A DNA stretch of 64,000 nt, taken from assembly GCA_938002965.1 (NCBI GenBank), contig CALKZY010000019.1, positions 56,973 through 120,972 on the forward strand, given 5' to 3'. Both the position numbers and the translations under genes were made by a program. This document shows positions 16,860-25,992 of this stretch, piece after piece. Numbering within the stretch: the stretch's first letter is position 1; every line of letters starts with the position of its first letter. The DNA comes from an uncultured Acidimicrobiales bacterium (lineage in GTDB: Bacteria > Actinomycetota > Acidimicrobiia > Acidimicrobiales > SZUA-35). The notes under the pieces are model-generated. The model saw nothing but the letters and a program-made list of their open reading frames with translations, made no database searches and was not told the DNA's origin.

Positions 16860-17705
16860 TCAGCTTCTGATCTCGGCTATGGCGTGGGCTAGCGGCTCAA
16901 GTACATTCGGGTCGTGCGGCGGCGGCAGGTAAAGCAGGACTTCGTTGACACCGTTATCAAACTGCTTGGCCGCCAGCTGGGCTACCTCGCCAGGCGCTAG
17001 ATCGGTCCCAACCCAAACCGAGGTTGAGATCCAAATCTCTGATGGGTCCCGCCCGATCTGGGCGCACTCGGCGTCGAGCTGCGATTTTCTCTCAAGAAAT
17101 TTGGCTGTTCCCTGGCCCATGAAGTTCCAGTGTTGGGCGTAGCGAGCCACGAGAGGCAGTGTTCGTTTGGGTCCTTGGCCTCCAATGCAGATGGGAGGAT
17201 GAGGCTTCTGTAGGGGCTTGGGGTTATTCCGAGCTTCGGTGAGGTTGAAGTAGTTGCCATCGAAGCTAGTGGTCTCCTGGGTCAGCAGCCCTTGCAGCAC
17301 AGCGCAGGCCTCTTCGAAACGATCGAAGCGCTCGGTCAACGAGCCGAGTTCGATGCCGTAGGCGTTGCACTCCTCCTCATTCCACCCGGCTCCGATCCCG
17401 AGTTCGAGTCGACCGTTGGAGACGATGTCCAGAGTTGACGCCATTTTGGCCAGCACCGCGGGGTGGCGGTAGACGATGCCGTTGACCATGGTCCCAATGC
17501 GCAACCTGGTGGTGGCTTGGGCCAAAGCGGTAAGCGTTACCCACGCCTCCATGCACGGTCCAGTGGTGTCGGGGACGTTGATGGGGTAGAAGTGGTCGAA
17601 ATTCCAGGCTCCGGTGAACACCTCGATGTCATCCGCAGTCTGCCATACGGCCAGCATGTCCTCCCATGTCGTGTATTGCGGTGACGTCTTGATGCTGAAC
17701 TGCAT
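16860..17705 (-). CDS. LLM-class flavin-dependent oxidoreductase (probably F420-dependent)
   Basis: A 281-residue TIM-barrel enzyme of the luciferase-like superfamily. Motifs include WNFDHFYPI near the N-terminus, KMASTLDIVSNGRLELGIGAGW minus its first residues, and PPICIGGQGPKRTLPLVARYA. In actinobacteria most such proteins use F420H2, which is inferred here and not shown. ATG 17705 is chosen because AAGGGA stands about 6 nt upstream; the frame can be extended to 17768, but that tail looks untranslated. It nearly abuts the convergent lipoprotein gene. It is one of three LLM proteins in the window and is less similar to the pair at 35507 and 45528 than they are to each other. Confidence 0.88.
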   Translation of the reverse strand: MQFSIKTSPQYTTWEDMLAVWQTADDIEVFTGAWNFDHFYPINVPDTTGPCMEAWVTLTALAQATTRLRIGTMVNGIVYRHPAVLAKMASTLDIVSNGRLELGIGAGWNEEECNAYGIELGSLTERFDRFEEACAVLQGLLTQETTSFDGNYFNLTEARNNPKPLQKPHPPICIGGQGPKRTLPLVARYAQHWNFMGQGTAKFLERKSQLDAECAQIGRDPSEIWISTSVWVGTDLAPGEVAQLAAKQFDNGVNEVLLYLPPPHDPNVLEPLAHAIAEIRS

Positions 17706-17809
17706 GTTGTTTCCCTTGCGTCGATTGGTGGCCAGGTTAATGGATGGCATTGGGGTGTGAGGAGCCACCGTTAACTCGTCTTTCGCCTCGTTGGCCTACC
17801 GTGGGCCCC

Positions 17810-18172
17810 ATGGCCGTCGACTTGTGCTTGGAAGCAACTGCAGGAGTGCTGCACGCACTTGAGATGACGTGGATCGAGCTGTTCTGGCCCGGGCGATCTT
17901 CCGACCGTCCAGCAACATCGGCACCCCAGATGCTGGAGCTTGATGCCGGACGAATCGTCGCTGATGCAACGTTCAATCAGTTGGTTGCTCAATCAGCTGA
18001 TGCTCTACCGTTTGACGAGGCTCAAACGCTTTGGCTGGTCGACGTGTGCGGCCTGAGCTACGCCGAAGCGGCCGATCAAATGGCAACAACCCACACCGAG
18101 GTGACGTTCCTCGTCCGCCAGGCCCGGGGTCGGGTGCGAACCGATCTATTGTCGAATCCGTCTGTGGGCTGA
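17810..18172 (+). CDS. Sigma-70 region-4-like protein lacking region 2
   Basis: A small protein of about 120 residues. Its C-terminal half reads LPFDEAQTLWLVDVCGLSY, AEAADQMATTHTEV and FLVRQARGRVRTDL, which is the HTH layout of ECF sigma-factor region 4. The N-terminal about 65 residues do not resemble sigma region 2, so core binding and -10 melting functions are missing. Starts at GTG 17801 or ATG 17744 are also in frame. It is divergent from the LLM gene and convergent with a ligase. No anti-sigma partner is adjacent. It could be a truncated ECF factor or a regulator that reuses the domain. Confidence 0.6.
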   Translation: MAVDLCLEATAGVLHALEMTWIELFWPGRSSDRPATSAPQMLELDAGRIVADATFNQLVAQSADALPFDEAQTLWLVDVCGLSYAEAADQMATTHTEVTFLVRQARGRVRTDLLSNPSVG

Positions 18173-18196
18173 GCCTGGCGACAAAGCCTGAGCTGC

Positions 18197-19723
18197 TTAA
18201 TCCTTCAGGTACCGGCGGCGGAGGTCGGCTTTGCGTAGTTTGCCGGTGGGCAGCCTGGGAAGCTCGCCCTCGAAATCGACTGACTTCGGACACTTGTAGG
18301 TCGAGAGTCGCTCTCGGCAGTAGGCCAGCAATTCGTCGGCCAACTCGATTGACGGCTCGTGGCCGGGCAGAAGTTGAACAGCGGCCTTTGCTTCCTCGCC
18401 GAGGTCGTCGTTCGGTACACCGAAGACCCCGACGTCGGCCACCGCAGGATGGCCGACCAGCACGTCTTCGGCTTCCCTGGGATAGATGTTGACCCCGCCG
18501 GAGATGATCATGAACGACTGGCGGTCGGTCAGGAAGAGATATCCATCGGCGTCGACATAACCGACATCGCCGTAGGTGATGTAGCCCTGGGGCGAGGTTG
18601 CTTCAGCCGTCTTGCCAGGGTCGCCCTTGTATTGGAACTGCCTCGTCGGTCGGAAGTGGACCAGACCGGTTTCGTCTGCGGGGAGCTCGGTGCCATCGCC
18701 AGCCAGGATGAACACGTCGCTGGGATCAGCCTTGCCCACCGAGCCTGGGTGTTGCAGCCATTCGTGGGGTCCGATGGTTGTCATTCCGATGGCTTCGGTT
18801 CCGGCGTAATATTCCCAAACGATGGGGCCCCACCATTGCATCATCTGGTGTTTGACATCGGGTGGGCAAGGGGCGGCGGCGTGAATGGCCATGCGATGGC
18901 TCGATAGGTCGTATGCCGTCCGGGTCGACTCCGGTAGCTTCAGCATTCGCACGAACATGGTCGGCACCCATTGGCTGTGGGTGACGCCGTGCCGTTCGAT
19001 TGCCGCCAGCGCCGTTTCCGGGTCGAAGCGATCCATAATGACCGTGGTGCCGCCACGCTCGTGTACTCGCTGGCAGGCCCGGAGCGGCGCGGCGTGATAA
19101 AGAGGTGCGGGTGAGAGGTAGACCGTTTCGGTGTCGTAGCCCCAAAGGTTGGGTTGCGTTGCCGCCAGAGCTTCGGCCTCTAGTTCCCACGGGGCCGTTT
19201 GTGCCAGTGGAGCGAGCACACCTTTTGGTCGACCGGTGGTGCCAGAAGAATACAACATGGTCTGCCCGGCTGATTCGTCATCGATCGGCGTCGTCGGGTG
19301 TTGGTCGACCGCGGTTCTGTAGTCCTCCCATTCTGCGTGACTGTCGCCGCCGACCAAGAGGCGCCGGAGGACTGCTGAACCGTCGATGGCATCGGCCGTG
19401 TCGAGGAGCTTCGCTGTTGTGATCAGGACTTTGGCTTCACAGTCGTCGACGATGTAGGCGGCCTCGTCGACGGCCAGATGCCAGTTGATGGCTGTCAGGT
19501 ACAGACCCGATCGAAGCGCGGCCCACATCGCCTCGAAGCACTCGATGTTGTTCTCCATCAATAGGGCGACTCCGTCACCCCTCTTGAGGCCCGATCGACG
19601 AAAAAGGTGGGCCAACTGGTTGCTGCGGGCGTCGAGTTCGTGGTGGGAGATGGTTTCGCCGGTCGAGTCCACAACGACGGCTGGATGGTCGGGCGTTTCG
19701 ACTCCCCATCGTCCCGGATACAT
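18197..19723 (-). CDS. AMP-dependent acyl-CoA synthetase
   Basis: A 508-residue ANL-family ligase: MLYSSGTTGRPKGVLAPL, EYYAGTEAIG, ITYGDVGYVDADGYLFLTDR and the catalytic lysine in LPTGKLRKADLRRR. It is the third ligase of this family within 14 kb and the shortest. It starts with ATG 19723 and follows the acyl-CoA dehydrogenase gene by about 30 bp on the same strand, so ligase, dehydrogenase and the hydratase further upstream form a beta-oxidation-like set. The substrate is unknown. Confidence 0.91.
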   Translation of the reverse strand: MYPGRWGVETPDHPAVVVDSTGETISHHELDARSNQLAHLFRRSGLKRGDGVALLMENNIECFEAMWAALRSGLYLTAINWHLAVDEAAYIVDDCEAKVLITTAKLLDTADAIDGSAVLRRLLVGGDSHAEWEDYRTAVDQHPTTPIDDESAGQTMLYSSGTTGRPKGVLAPLAQTAPWELEAEALAATQPNLWGYDTETVYLSPAPLYHAAPLRACQRVHERGGTTVIMDRFDPETALAAIERHGVTHSQWVPTMFVRMLKLPESTRTAYDLSSHRMAIHAAAPCPPDVKHQMMQWWGPIVWEYYAGTEAIGMTTIGPHEWLQHPGSVGKADPSDVFILAGDGTELPADETGLVHFRPTRQFQYKGDPGKTAEATSPQGYITYGDVGYVDADGYLFLTDRQSFMIISGGVNIYPREAEDVLVGHPAVADVGVFGVPNDDLGEEAKAAVQLLPGHEPSIELADELLAYCRERLSTYKCPKSVDFEGELPRLPTGKLRKADLRRRYLKD

Positions 19724-19752
19724 ACGTCAAGGGTAAGTCAACCGGGTCCGGT

Positions 19753-20970
19753 TTAGATGGCCAGATCTCGAAACGGGGTGTCGCGAGCCGGACCCGGCTC
19801 GGGAGGCAAACCCAGGACGCGCTCGCCCAAGATGTTGCGCTGAATCTCGTCGGTTCCGCCGCCCAAACTCATGCCCCGACAGTTGAGGATTTGGAAGCCG
19901 AAGAAGTCGGCGTCTCGCGACGCCGGATCCGAGAGGTCACTTGCCCATGCCGCGGATCTGTTGAGCGCCATTCGCCCGGCTAGCTCGGCTGCGGCCCGTC
20001 CCTGGCGGGTCCGCCACAACTTGCCGACCGAGGGGTGGGTGGCGGCCGCTCCCAACCAGCCCATGATCTGTTGGCCGCTGTACAGGCGGGCGAGCTCCTG
20101 TCGGACTAAATAGTCGTTCTGTCGTTGCGTTCGTTCGGCCAACTGCCGGAGTTGTTGGAAGGGAATGGGGGCCCGACCCTCTTTGGAAAACTGGTCGACC
20201 GCGCCGCCTAGTGAAGCTGTGCCCGTTTGTACTCGCTCGTGGCCGAGCAGAGCTACCGCCGGTCGCCAGCCATTGTTGATGTCACCGATGACCCAGTCTC
20301 GGGGAATCGTGGCTTCGTCGAGGAAGACTTCGTTGAACCCCGCTTTGCCGGTCATTTGCACCAAAGGGCGGACCTCAACACCTTCTTGGTCCATGGGAAG
20401 AATGAACATGGTGATGCCACGGTGCTTTGGGAGGTCGTGGTCGGTTCGAGCCAACAGAATGGCGTAACTGCTCCTTTCTGCTCCAGATGTCCAAACTTTC
20501 TGCCCGGAAACAACCCACTGGTCCCCGTCGAGCACAGCAGTTGTTCGAAGTGACGCCAGATCGGATCCGGCGCCGGGCTCGGAGTACAGCTGACACCACA
20601 TGTCTTCGCCCCGCAGGCCTGGTCGGAGAAAGCGTTCTTTGAGTTGTTGATTGCCGAGGTCACGGATGGTCGGCATGGCCATGCCGACCGCTATTCCAAA
20701 CATCATGTCTTCGCGGGGCACCCGACCGTCGCTTGCCTCGCGGTACGCGGTGACATAGTCGGCGTCCAGGCCGCGACCACCGAACTCGGTTGGGTAGTCG
20801 AGGGCGGCTAGGCCATGGTCGTACAGGGCGACCCGCCAGGCTTTGGCCCGGGCCACGGTGCCCTCTGACGTTCCGGCCACGGCGTTGGGCATGGTTTGGT
20901 CGAAGAACCGTCGGACCTCATCACGAAACGCATCGAGACTTGGTGTTCCTGGTTTGGACTCCGACGTCAT
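19753..20970 (-). CDS. Acyl-CoA dehydrogenase
   Basis: A 405-residue FAD flavoprotein for alpha,beta-desaturation of acyl-CoA. The FAD/substrate motifs are MWCQLYSEPGAGSDLASL and WVVSGQKVWTSGA, and the C-terminal block is GGGTDEIQRNILGERVLGLP. ATG 20970 (MTSESKPG) is preferred. The frame opens further upstream at 21135, but that extension overlaps the hydratase gene and has no homologous look. It belongs to the minus-strand series hydratase, dehydrogenase, ligase. It is a paralog of 52830-54029. Confidence 0.91.
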   Translation of the reverse strand: MTSESKPGTPSLDAFRDEVRRFFDQTMPNAVAGTSEGTVARAKAWRVALYDHGLAALDYPTEFGGRGLDADYVTAYREASDGRVPREDMMFGIAVGMAMPTIRDLGNQQLKERFLRPGLRGEDMWCQLYSEPGAGSDLASLRTTAVLDGDQWVVSGQKVWTSGAERSSYAILLARTDHDLPKHRGITMFILPMDQEGVEVRPLVQMTGKAGFNEVFLDEATIPRDWVIGDINNGWRPAVALLGHERVQTGTASLGGAVDQFSKEGRAPIPFQQLRQLAERTQRQNDYLVRQELARLYSGQQIMGWLGAAATHPSVGKLWRTRQGRAAAELAGRMALNRSAAWASDLSDPASRDADFFGFQILNCRGMSLGGGTDEIQRNILGERVLGLPPEPGPARDTPFRDLAI

Positions 20971-21071
20971 GGCGTCGAAGCGTAACACTGGGCATTGGCC
21001 GCGAACCAGACGGAATGCTGGAGTCTTGAGGTCAACGGACGTGCTCTGCGACGGCGTAGGATCCGGAGCCG

Positions 21072-21857
21072 TCAGCGCTGGGGCGAAAGCTTCTGTGCGG
21101 TGAGAAGGGCGGAGCCTGTGGCAGCCTGAAACCACTGCTCGGGGTCGATGCTCACCTTCGAGCGGAGGCTGGCTTTGATGCGCCGGCTAGATCCTGAGGG
21201 GTGACTGGCGAGGTTGGTGGCGAGTCGGTTGGCGGTCGGGCTGACTTCACCGTCGGTTACTAGTTGGTGAATCAAGCCCAGTCTCAGCAGTTCGTCGGCG
21301 CCCACTCGGTCGCCCAGGTAGGCCAGGCGTCCGGCGATCGCCTCGCCGGCCTTTAGCCGAAGCCAAGCGGCGTTCATCGGGATCGGGGCGCCCTGGCGGA
21401 TCTCGCCGACTTGGAGGAATGCCGACTCGCCGGCGACGATGACGTCTCCAGCCAGGGCCAGAGCGGCCCCGGCATTGATGCCGTAGCGATCGAGCGCCAC
21501 CACGATCGGACATGGGCATTTGAACAGGGCGATATTGGTGAGCCGCCATTCCTGCGAAAACGTCGAAACCCAGTCTGGTGCTGGTTCACGCTGCAACTCG
21601 GTGAGGTCAACGCCTGAACAGAACGCCCCCTCAGCGCCCCGAAGGACAATGGAGGCGATGTCGGGGTCCGAACCTAGTTCGGTGACCGCCTCACGCAACT
21701 GCACGGCCATGGGACCAGTAATGGCGTTGCGGCGATGTGGTCTGGTGAGAGTGATGGCGGCCCAGCCCTCACTCCTGTCCACTGCGATCGGGGGTTGGTT
21801 GTAGCTGCTATCGGCATTCTCGCTCACCGAACGAGGGTGGCACAACGCGTGAGACAC
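21072..21857 (-). CDS. Enoyl-CoA hydratase/isomerase family protein
   Basis: A crotonase-fold protein of 261 residues from GTG 21857, or 251 from GTG 21827 (start MSENADSS); neither has a good ribosome site. The oxyanion motif is GAFCSGVDLTEL and the second is GINAGAALALAGDVIVA. The segment LQVGEIRQGAPIPMNAAW replaces the classical hydratase Glu region, so isomerase or other crotonase chemistry is possible. It follows the methyltransferase by 20 bp and precedes the acyl-CoA dehydrogenase, which suggests one transcript. Confidence 0.86.
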   Translation of the reverse strand: MSHALCHPRSVSENADSSYNQPPIAVDRSEGWAAITLTRPHRRNAITGPMAVQLREAVTELGSDPDIASIVLRGAEGAFCSGVDLTELQREPAPDWVSTFSQEWRLTNIALFKCPCPIVVALDRYGINAGAALALAGDVIVAGESAFLQVGEIRQGAPIPMNAAWLRLKAGEAIAGRLAYLGDRVGADELLRLGLIHQLVTDGEVSPTANRLATNLASHPSGSSRRIKASLRSKVSIDPEQWFQAATGSALLTAQKLSPQR

Positions 21858-21877
21858 TGCACGTGCAAGGCGTTGAC

Positions 21878-22714
21878 CTAGTGGGCGAGCGGCTGCCGTT
21901 GGGCCAAGTAGAGAGCGGTGACGTATGGACGTTCAACCACGCCGCCAAACTTGGCGTTGGCCAGATGTTCGACCTCATCCAAAATCCGATGGCGGGTCGA
22001 GTCGGGGAGCGCCATCCACGGGGAGAACGAAGCGAACAACCGCCGAAGCTCGGCGGCCGTGTGACGGCCGGTCCAAGGAATGAGGTGCTGTGTCACGGGG
22101 CCGAACATGGCGGTGGTTTCAAGTTCCGCCGAACGGGCGGGCAAGTCCAAGGCGTAGGGCTGAACGTCGATGCCAGCACTTCCGTCATCCACCAACTGAG
22201 GGGCGTGTTGCTCCAGCATCGGTTGCAGTACATCGTGGAACGGATCGGGTCTGGTCGGGTCGCCGAACGACGTCCACCACAGGGCCAGCCAACCGCCGAG
22301 GCGCAGGATTCGTCCCGCTTTGAGCAGCCCGACATCGGGGTCGATCCAATGAAACGAGGTCCCGGCCGCTACCACGTCAAATGCCTCATCGGGCAAGTCG
22401 GCGGCCTCAAACGAGGCGGCAATGACACGAAGGCGTTCGGCTTGTTCGGTACCCCGGTACCGGGCGTCCAACATCTTGGCGAAGTCCGGCGACAACTCGA
22501 TGGCGGTCACGTGGGCGTCGGCGCTGAGGAGGTCCTCGGTTGCCTGCCCCGAGCCCGGTCCGATCTCGGCGATCTGACAGCCCGGTCCTAGCCCGCAGGT
22601 TTGGCGAAGGTGCTCGAACACCTCTGCCGGGTAGCCGGGTCGACCGTCACGATAGGCGGTGGCATGGTGCCCAAAGGCGTCTCGGCGTTCGGCAGGAAAA
22701 GGCAGTTCGGCCAT
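21878..22714 (-). CDS. Class I SAM-dependent methyltransferase
   Basis: A 278-residue protein with the Rossmann SAM motif IAEIGPGSGQATEDLL, acidic VTAIELSPDFAKML, and FDVVAAGTSFHWIDP, a pattern common in small-molecule methyltransferases of the methyltransf_11 type. ATG 22714 (MAELPFPAER) is preferred; the frame runs to 22801 but would overlap the start of the divergent gene. It lies upstream of, and probably with, the crotonase and dehydrogenase genes. The acceptor is unknown. Confidence 0.85.
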   Translation of the reverse strand: MAELPFPAERRDAFGHHATAYRDGRPGYPAEVFEHLRQTCGLGPGCQIAEIGPGSGQATEDLLSADAHVTAIELSPDFAKMLDARYRGTEQAERLRVIAASFEAADLPDEAFDVVAAGTSFHWIDPDVGLLKAGRILRLGGWLALWWTSFGDPTRPDPFHDVLQPMLEQHAPQLVDDGSAGIDVQPYALDLPARSAELETTAMFGPVTQHLIPWTGRHTAAELRRLFASFSPWMALPDSTRHRILDEVEHLANAKFGGVVERPYVTALYLAQRQPLAH

Positions 22715-22793
22715 CTGCCCGAGAGTAGTGGAGAGCTGGCCTCGAGGTGAGCGAGATTCGGTTGGCGGGCGAGGGTGGCAGTACTGTGAGACT

Positions 22794-23921
22794 GTGCTCA
22801 ACCGGTTTGACGACTACCCAATTCATCAGACTCCCGAGCCGATTGCCCACCCGGCGACGTCGAATCCGAACTTCTACGATCGAACGTGGTTCAACGGCTA
22901 CCGGTCCGACGGTTCGGCTTATTTCGGTTTCGGAATGGCCGTGTATCCTCACCGCGGCATCATGGACTGCCACTTCAGTATTCGCGTGGCCGATGGACCC
23001 CAGCACTGTTTTTACGCATCGCGTCGGGCCCCCCGGGACCGAACTGACACGACGATCGGACCCTGTCGACTTGAGGTCGCCGAGCCGCTCCGACAGACGC
23101 GACTCATCATCGATGACAACGACAGCGGCATCTCCTGTGATCTGACGTTCTCGGCCCGTACCTCTGCCATTGAGGAAGGGCGGCAAACACTTCGTCGTGG
23201 TCAACAGGTAATGCTCGACGCCACTCGGTTCGCCCAGTTCGGCCGCTGGAGCGGCAGGGTCGACTACCCCGGAGGTCACGTCGACGTCGACGAGGAAACC
23301 TGGAGGGCCACGAAGGATCGCTCATGGGGAATCCGTCCGGTGGGCGAACGGGTTCAGATCGGGGCACCCAAACCGCTGGGCTCGGTCTTCTTCCTTTGGG
23401 CTCCTTTGCAGTGGGATGATCATGTCAGCCATGCTGTCTTCTTCGACGGCCCGCATTGCGAGGCTTTGATTCGCGAGGGACTGACCGCCCCGCTTTACCA
23501 ATCGACCGCTGACATCCCCGACGACGTGGACCAGGTGGCAACAGTCATGTCCACCGCCGCGCATCGACTGGACTACCAGCCCGGTACCCGGTGGGTTCAG
23601 CGCGGTGAGATTGACCTGATCGGCCTTGGAGGGGATGTCCGCACCATCACCGTTGAACCGCGGCTGCGGTTTCAATTCAAAGGCCTGGGCTATGGCCACC
23701 AGGACTGGGCCCAGGGAATGTGGAAAGGTGAGCTGGCCGTAGCCGGAGAGAGCTTCAACCCCGATGAACTGGACCCGCTGGCTCCTGACAACATTCACGT
23801 GCAACACGTTGTCGAAGTGGGCGACAGCGCTGGAAGAAGTGGGGTCGGAGTCCTGGAACACCTGATCATCGGTCCCTATGAACCGTATGGCTTTACCGAC
23901 CTGCTCGACGGGGCGGACTGA
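22794..23921 (+). CDS. Conserved hypothetical beta-rich protein (actinobacterial, lipid-cluster associated)
   Basis: A 375-residue protein from GTG 22794. No catalytic motif is recognised. The sequence is rich in aromatic and polar beta-strand patterns: FYDRTWFNGYRSDGSAYFGF, YPHRGIMDCHFSI, and later EETWRATKDRSWGIRPVG, which recalls the AttH/hydroxyneurosporene-synthase-like beta-barrel group. That resemblance is impressionistic. It is followed after 5 bp by an APH-like kinase, so the two very likely form one operon. Related pairs occur next to lipid and steroid catabolism genes in actinobacteria, to my knowledge. The frame upstream to 22659 overlaps the divergent methyltransferase start and is unlikely. 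Confidence 0.8.
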   Translation: MLNRFDDYPIHQTPEPIAHPATSNPNFYDRTWFNGYRSDGSAYFGFGMAVYPHRGIMDCHFSIRVADGPQHCFYASRRAPRDRTDTTIGPCRLEVAEPLRQTRLIIDDNDSGISCDLTFSARTSAIEEGRQTLRRGQQVMLDATRFAQFGRWSGRVDYPGGHVDVDEETWRATKDRSWGIRPVGERVQIGAPKPLGSVFFLWAPLQWDDHVSHAVFFDGPHCEALIREGLTAPLYQSTADIPDDVDQVATVMSTAAHRLDYQPGTRWVQRGEIDLIGLGGDVRTITVEPRLRFQFKGLGYGHQDWAQGMWKGELAVAGESFNPDELDPLAPDNIHVQHVVEVGDSAGRSGVGVLEHLIIGPYEPYGFTDLLDGAD

Positions 23922-23926
23922 CGGCG

Positions 23927-24991
23927 GTGTCCGACTGGGCGACCATTGGTCTTGATAGCGCATGGATTGCCGCTATGTTGGCCGCTCACCGCGAGACCGA
24001 AGCGCTACCAACCGTCACCTTCGACTCCTTTCTCGGGACAGGGCAGATGAGTCGCACTGCTCGGTTTGGTGTCGCCTGGCCCGACGGAGGAGATCCATCG
24101 TCGATCGTGGTCAAAGTGCCTTCAACCGATGACGGAACACGACAATACGGGTTTGAGCACGGGCCGTATTTGACCGAGCACGTGTTTTATCAGGCGGTGG
24201 CCTCGGAGGTGGATGTCGCTTCGGTTGGCGTTCACGGTTTGTTCTACGACCAAGCGTCGAGCGACTTCGCCTTTGTGCTTGAAGACATGGTCGGGTACGA
24301 GCCTGGCGATCAGTTCGCTGAACCCGACGGCGAACAGTTGACCAGTGCGATTGAGCAGGCCGTGGCCCTTCAGGCCCGAGCTTGGGGTCGTCCCACAGAG
24401 GCGCCGTTTGCGACGCTCACCGGAGACCGGGAGGGGCGAGCGGCTCGAACCAAGATGATGTTGCAGGCCTTCCTGCCATCGGTAGTTGAGCGCCTCGGTC
24501 ACGGTTTGGACGACGGAATAGCAGACCTCATGGAGCGTTTCGCCGACGCCGCCGACGTCTGGGGGTTGCGCCAGTCAACGCCGATGACCCTGGTCCACGG
24601 CGACTACCGACCCGATAATTTCATGTACGGGCCGGTCGACTCGACTCGGCGGCTGGTAATCGTTGACTGGCAGACCCTGCGAATGGGGCGTGGGGTCACC
24701 GACGTCGCCTATTTGCTTGGCGGGGCACTGGATCCCGGGCATCGCGCCCAAATCGAACGGGAGGTGGTGGTCGACTATCGCAACCGTCTCTCGGCTTGTG
24801 GCATCAACTATCCCGAAGACCAGTGCCTGACAGACTACGCCTTGGCGTCACTGCACGGGGTTGCCATAGCAGTCGGTGCAACGATGTTGGCCGATCAAAC
24901 CGAACGGGGCGACGCGCTGTTCACCATGATGCTCAACCGCCACGGTCGCCACGCCCTCGACTGGGAAGCCATGGGCTTGCTGACTCAGTAA
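23927..24991 (+). CDS. Phosphotransferase family protein (APH/ACAD10-like kinase)
   Basis: A 354-residue protein kinase-like fold. The catalytic loop TLVHGDYRPDNFMYG and metal-binding VIVDWQTLRMGRG match the aminoglycoside phosphotransferase/choline kinase group. The N-terminal lobe contains SIVVKVPS, the likely ATP-binding lysine. Such kinases in acyl-CoA clusters resemble the kinase part of ACAD10/11, which phosphorylates 4-hydroxyacyl-CoA; that function is inferred only from context. GTG 23927 lies 5 bp after the previous stop. The gene ends convergent with the ABC importer operon. Confidence 0.87.
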   Translation: MSDWATIGLDSAWIAAMLAAHRETEALPTVTFDSFLGTGQMSRTARFGVAWPDGGDPSSIVVKVPSTDDGTRQYGFEHGPYLTEHVFYQAVASEVDVASVGVHGLFYDQASSDFAFVLEDMVGYEPGDQFAEPDGEQLTSAIEQAVALQARAWGRPTEAPFATLTGDREGRAARTKMMLQAFLPSVVERLGHGLDDGIADLMERFADAADVWGLRQSTPMTLVHGDYRPDNFMYGPVDSTRRLVIVDWQTLRMGRGVTDVAYLLGGALDPGHRAQIEREVVVDYRNRLSACGINYPEDQCLTDYALASLHGVAIAVGATMLADQTERGDALFTMMLNRHGRHALDWEAMGLLTQ

Positions 24992-25015
24992 TTGGAACCC
25001 GGCGGGGGAGTGAAG

Positions 25016-25990
25016 CTACAGAGAGCTTTGGCGGACTGCGCTTCGACGCTGGAAGTAGTCGCCCACCTGGTTCAGGGCCAACACAGTGATCGTCAGGGCC
25101 AACGAGGGCCATAGCACCTGTGAAATGTTGGCTTTGATGTCTCGGCGGGCCTGGTTGATCATGTTGCCCCACGTGGACTGGGGTAGCTGAACACTCAGGC
25201 CCAGGAATGACAGCGAACCCTCGACCACCACCACGAAGGCTGCGGCCACCATGGCATAGGCCAGCAGCGTCGGCAGCACGTTAGGGATGATCTCGCGGAA
25301 CAGGATCTGACGTCGGCGGGTTCCGATGGCTTCGGCTGCCAGGACAAACTCGCGATTGGAGATGGCCAGACTGTTGGCCCTGGCCACTCTGGTGTAGGCC
25401 GGAATGGACAACACACCGATCACGAAGCTGATCAGACTGAGGCTGCGAACCTCGAACACCGACACCAGTGCCAGCAGAAGTACGAGGGCGGGGAAGGCCA
25501 AGATGACGTCGATGACCGCCATGGCCACAGTTTCCAGCCTGCCCCGAATGTAGCCGACCAACGATCCGATGAGTCCGCCGATAATGACACCGAAGGCGGC
25601 CGAAACACCGGCCACGATCAGGCTAACCCAGGCTCCGTGGACCAGACGAGAGAACGTATCACGAGCGATGGCGTCGGTTCCCAACCAGTGTCTGGCCGAC
25701 GGTCCTTCCAGCGGTTCCCCGGTGCCGAATTCACCGGTGTTGGCATCGAAGTTGTTGGTCTGGAGGTTTGGGTCTTTGAGCGGCAGGGCCCCGCCGAACA
25801 CGCTCTCGTCCAACTTGGCGTAGATGGCACCGAACACCACTAGTAACAGCCAGATGGTGGACAACTTCACCAATTTCGGCATGTCGGTGAACCAGCCGAA
25901 GCGTGACCGTGTGGTCGGGCCTTCGACTGGAGCCACCGTTCCGGCAACGCCTACGTCGGCCAGGGGGGAGATGAGAGTCGGGTCGGTCAC
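25016..25990 (-). CDS. Peptide/nickel-type ABC importer, permease 2 (DppC/OppC-like)
   Basis: A 324-residue inner-membrane permease. A cytoplasmic N-terminal tail leads to a TM at about 40-60, and four or five further TMs surround the EAA loop AAEAIGTRRRQILFREIIPN, the contact with the ATPase subunits. GTG 25990 has GGAG about 6 nt upstream and lies 2 bp after the DppB stop. It is the last gene of a five-gene operon (DppD, DppF, binding protein, DppB, DppC). The substrate is undetermined: peptides, glutathione-like compounds or nickel chelates are possible. Confidence 0.93.
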   Translation of the reverse strand: MTDPTLISPLADVGVAGTVAPVEGPTTRSRFGWFTDMPKLVKLSTIWLLLVVFGAIYAKLDESVFGGALPLKDPNLQTNNFDANTGEFGTGEPLEGPSARHWLGTDAIARDTFSRLVHGAWVSLIVAGVSAAFGVIIGGLIGSLVGYIRGRLETVAMAVIDVILAFPALVLLLALVSVFEVRSLSLISFVIGVLSIPAYTRVARANSLAISNREFVLAAEAIGTRRRQILFREIIPNVLPTLLAYAMVAAAFVVVVEGSLSFLGLSVQLPQSTWGNMINQARRDIKANISQVLWPSLALTITVLALNQVGDYFQRRSAVRQSSL

Positions 25991-25992
25991 CT

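Noticed and set aside
23322..23963. 213-codon minus-strand frame
   Set aside because: Antisense to the conserved beta-rich protein gene; low-complexity translation without family features.
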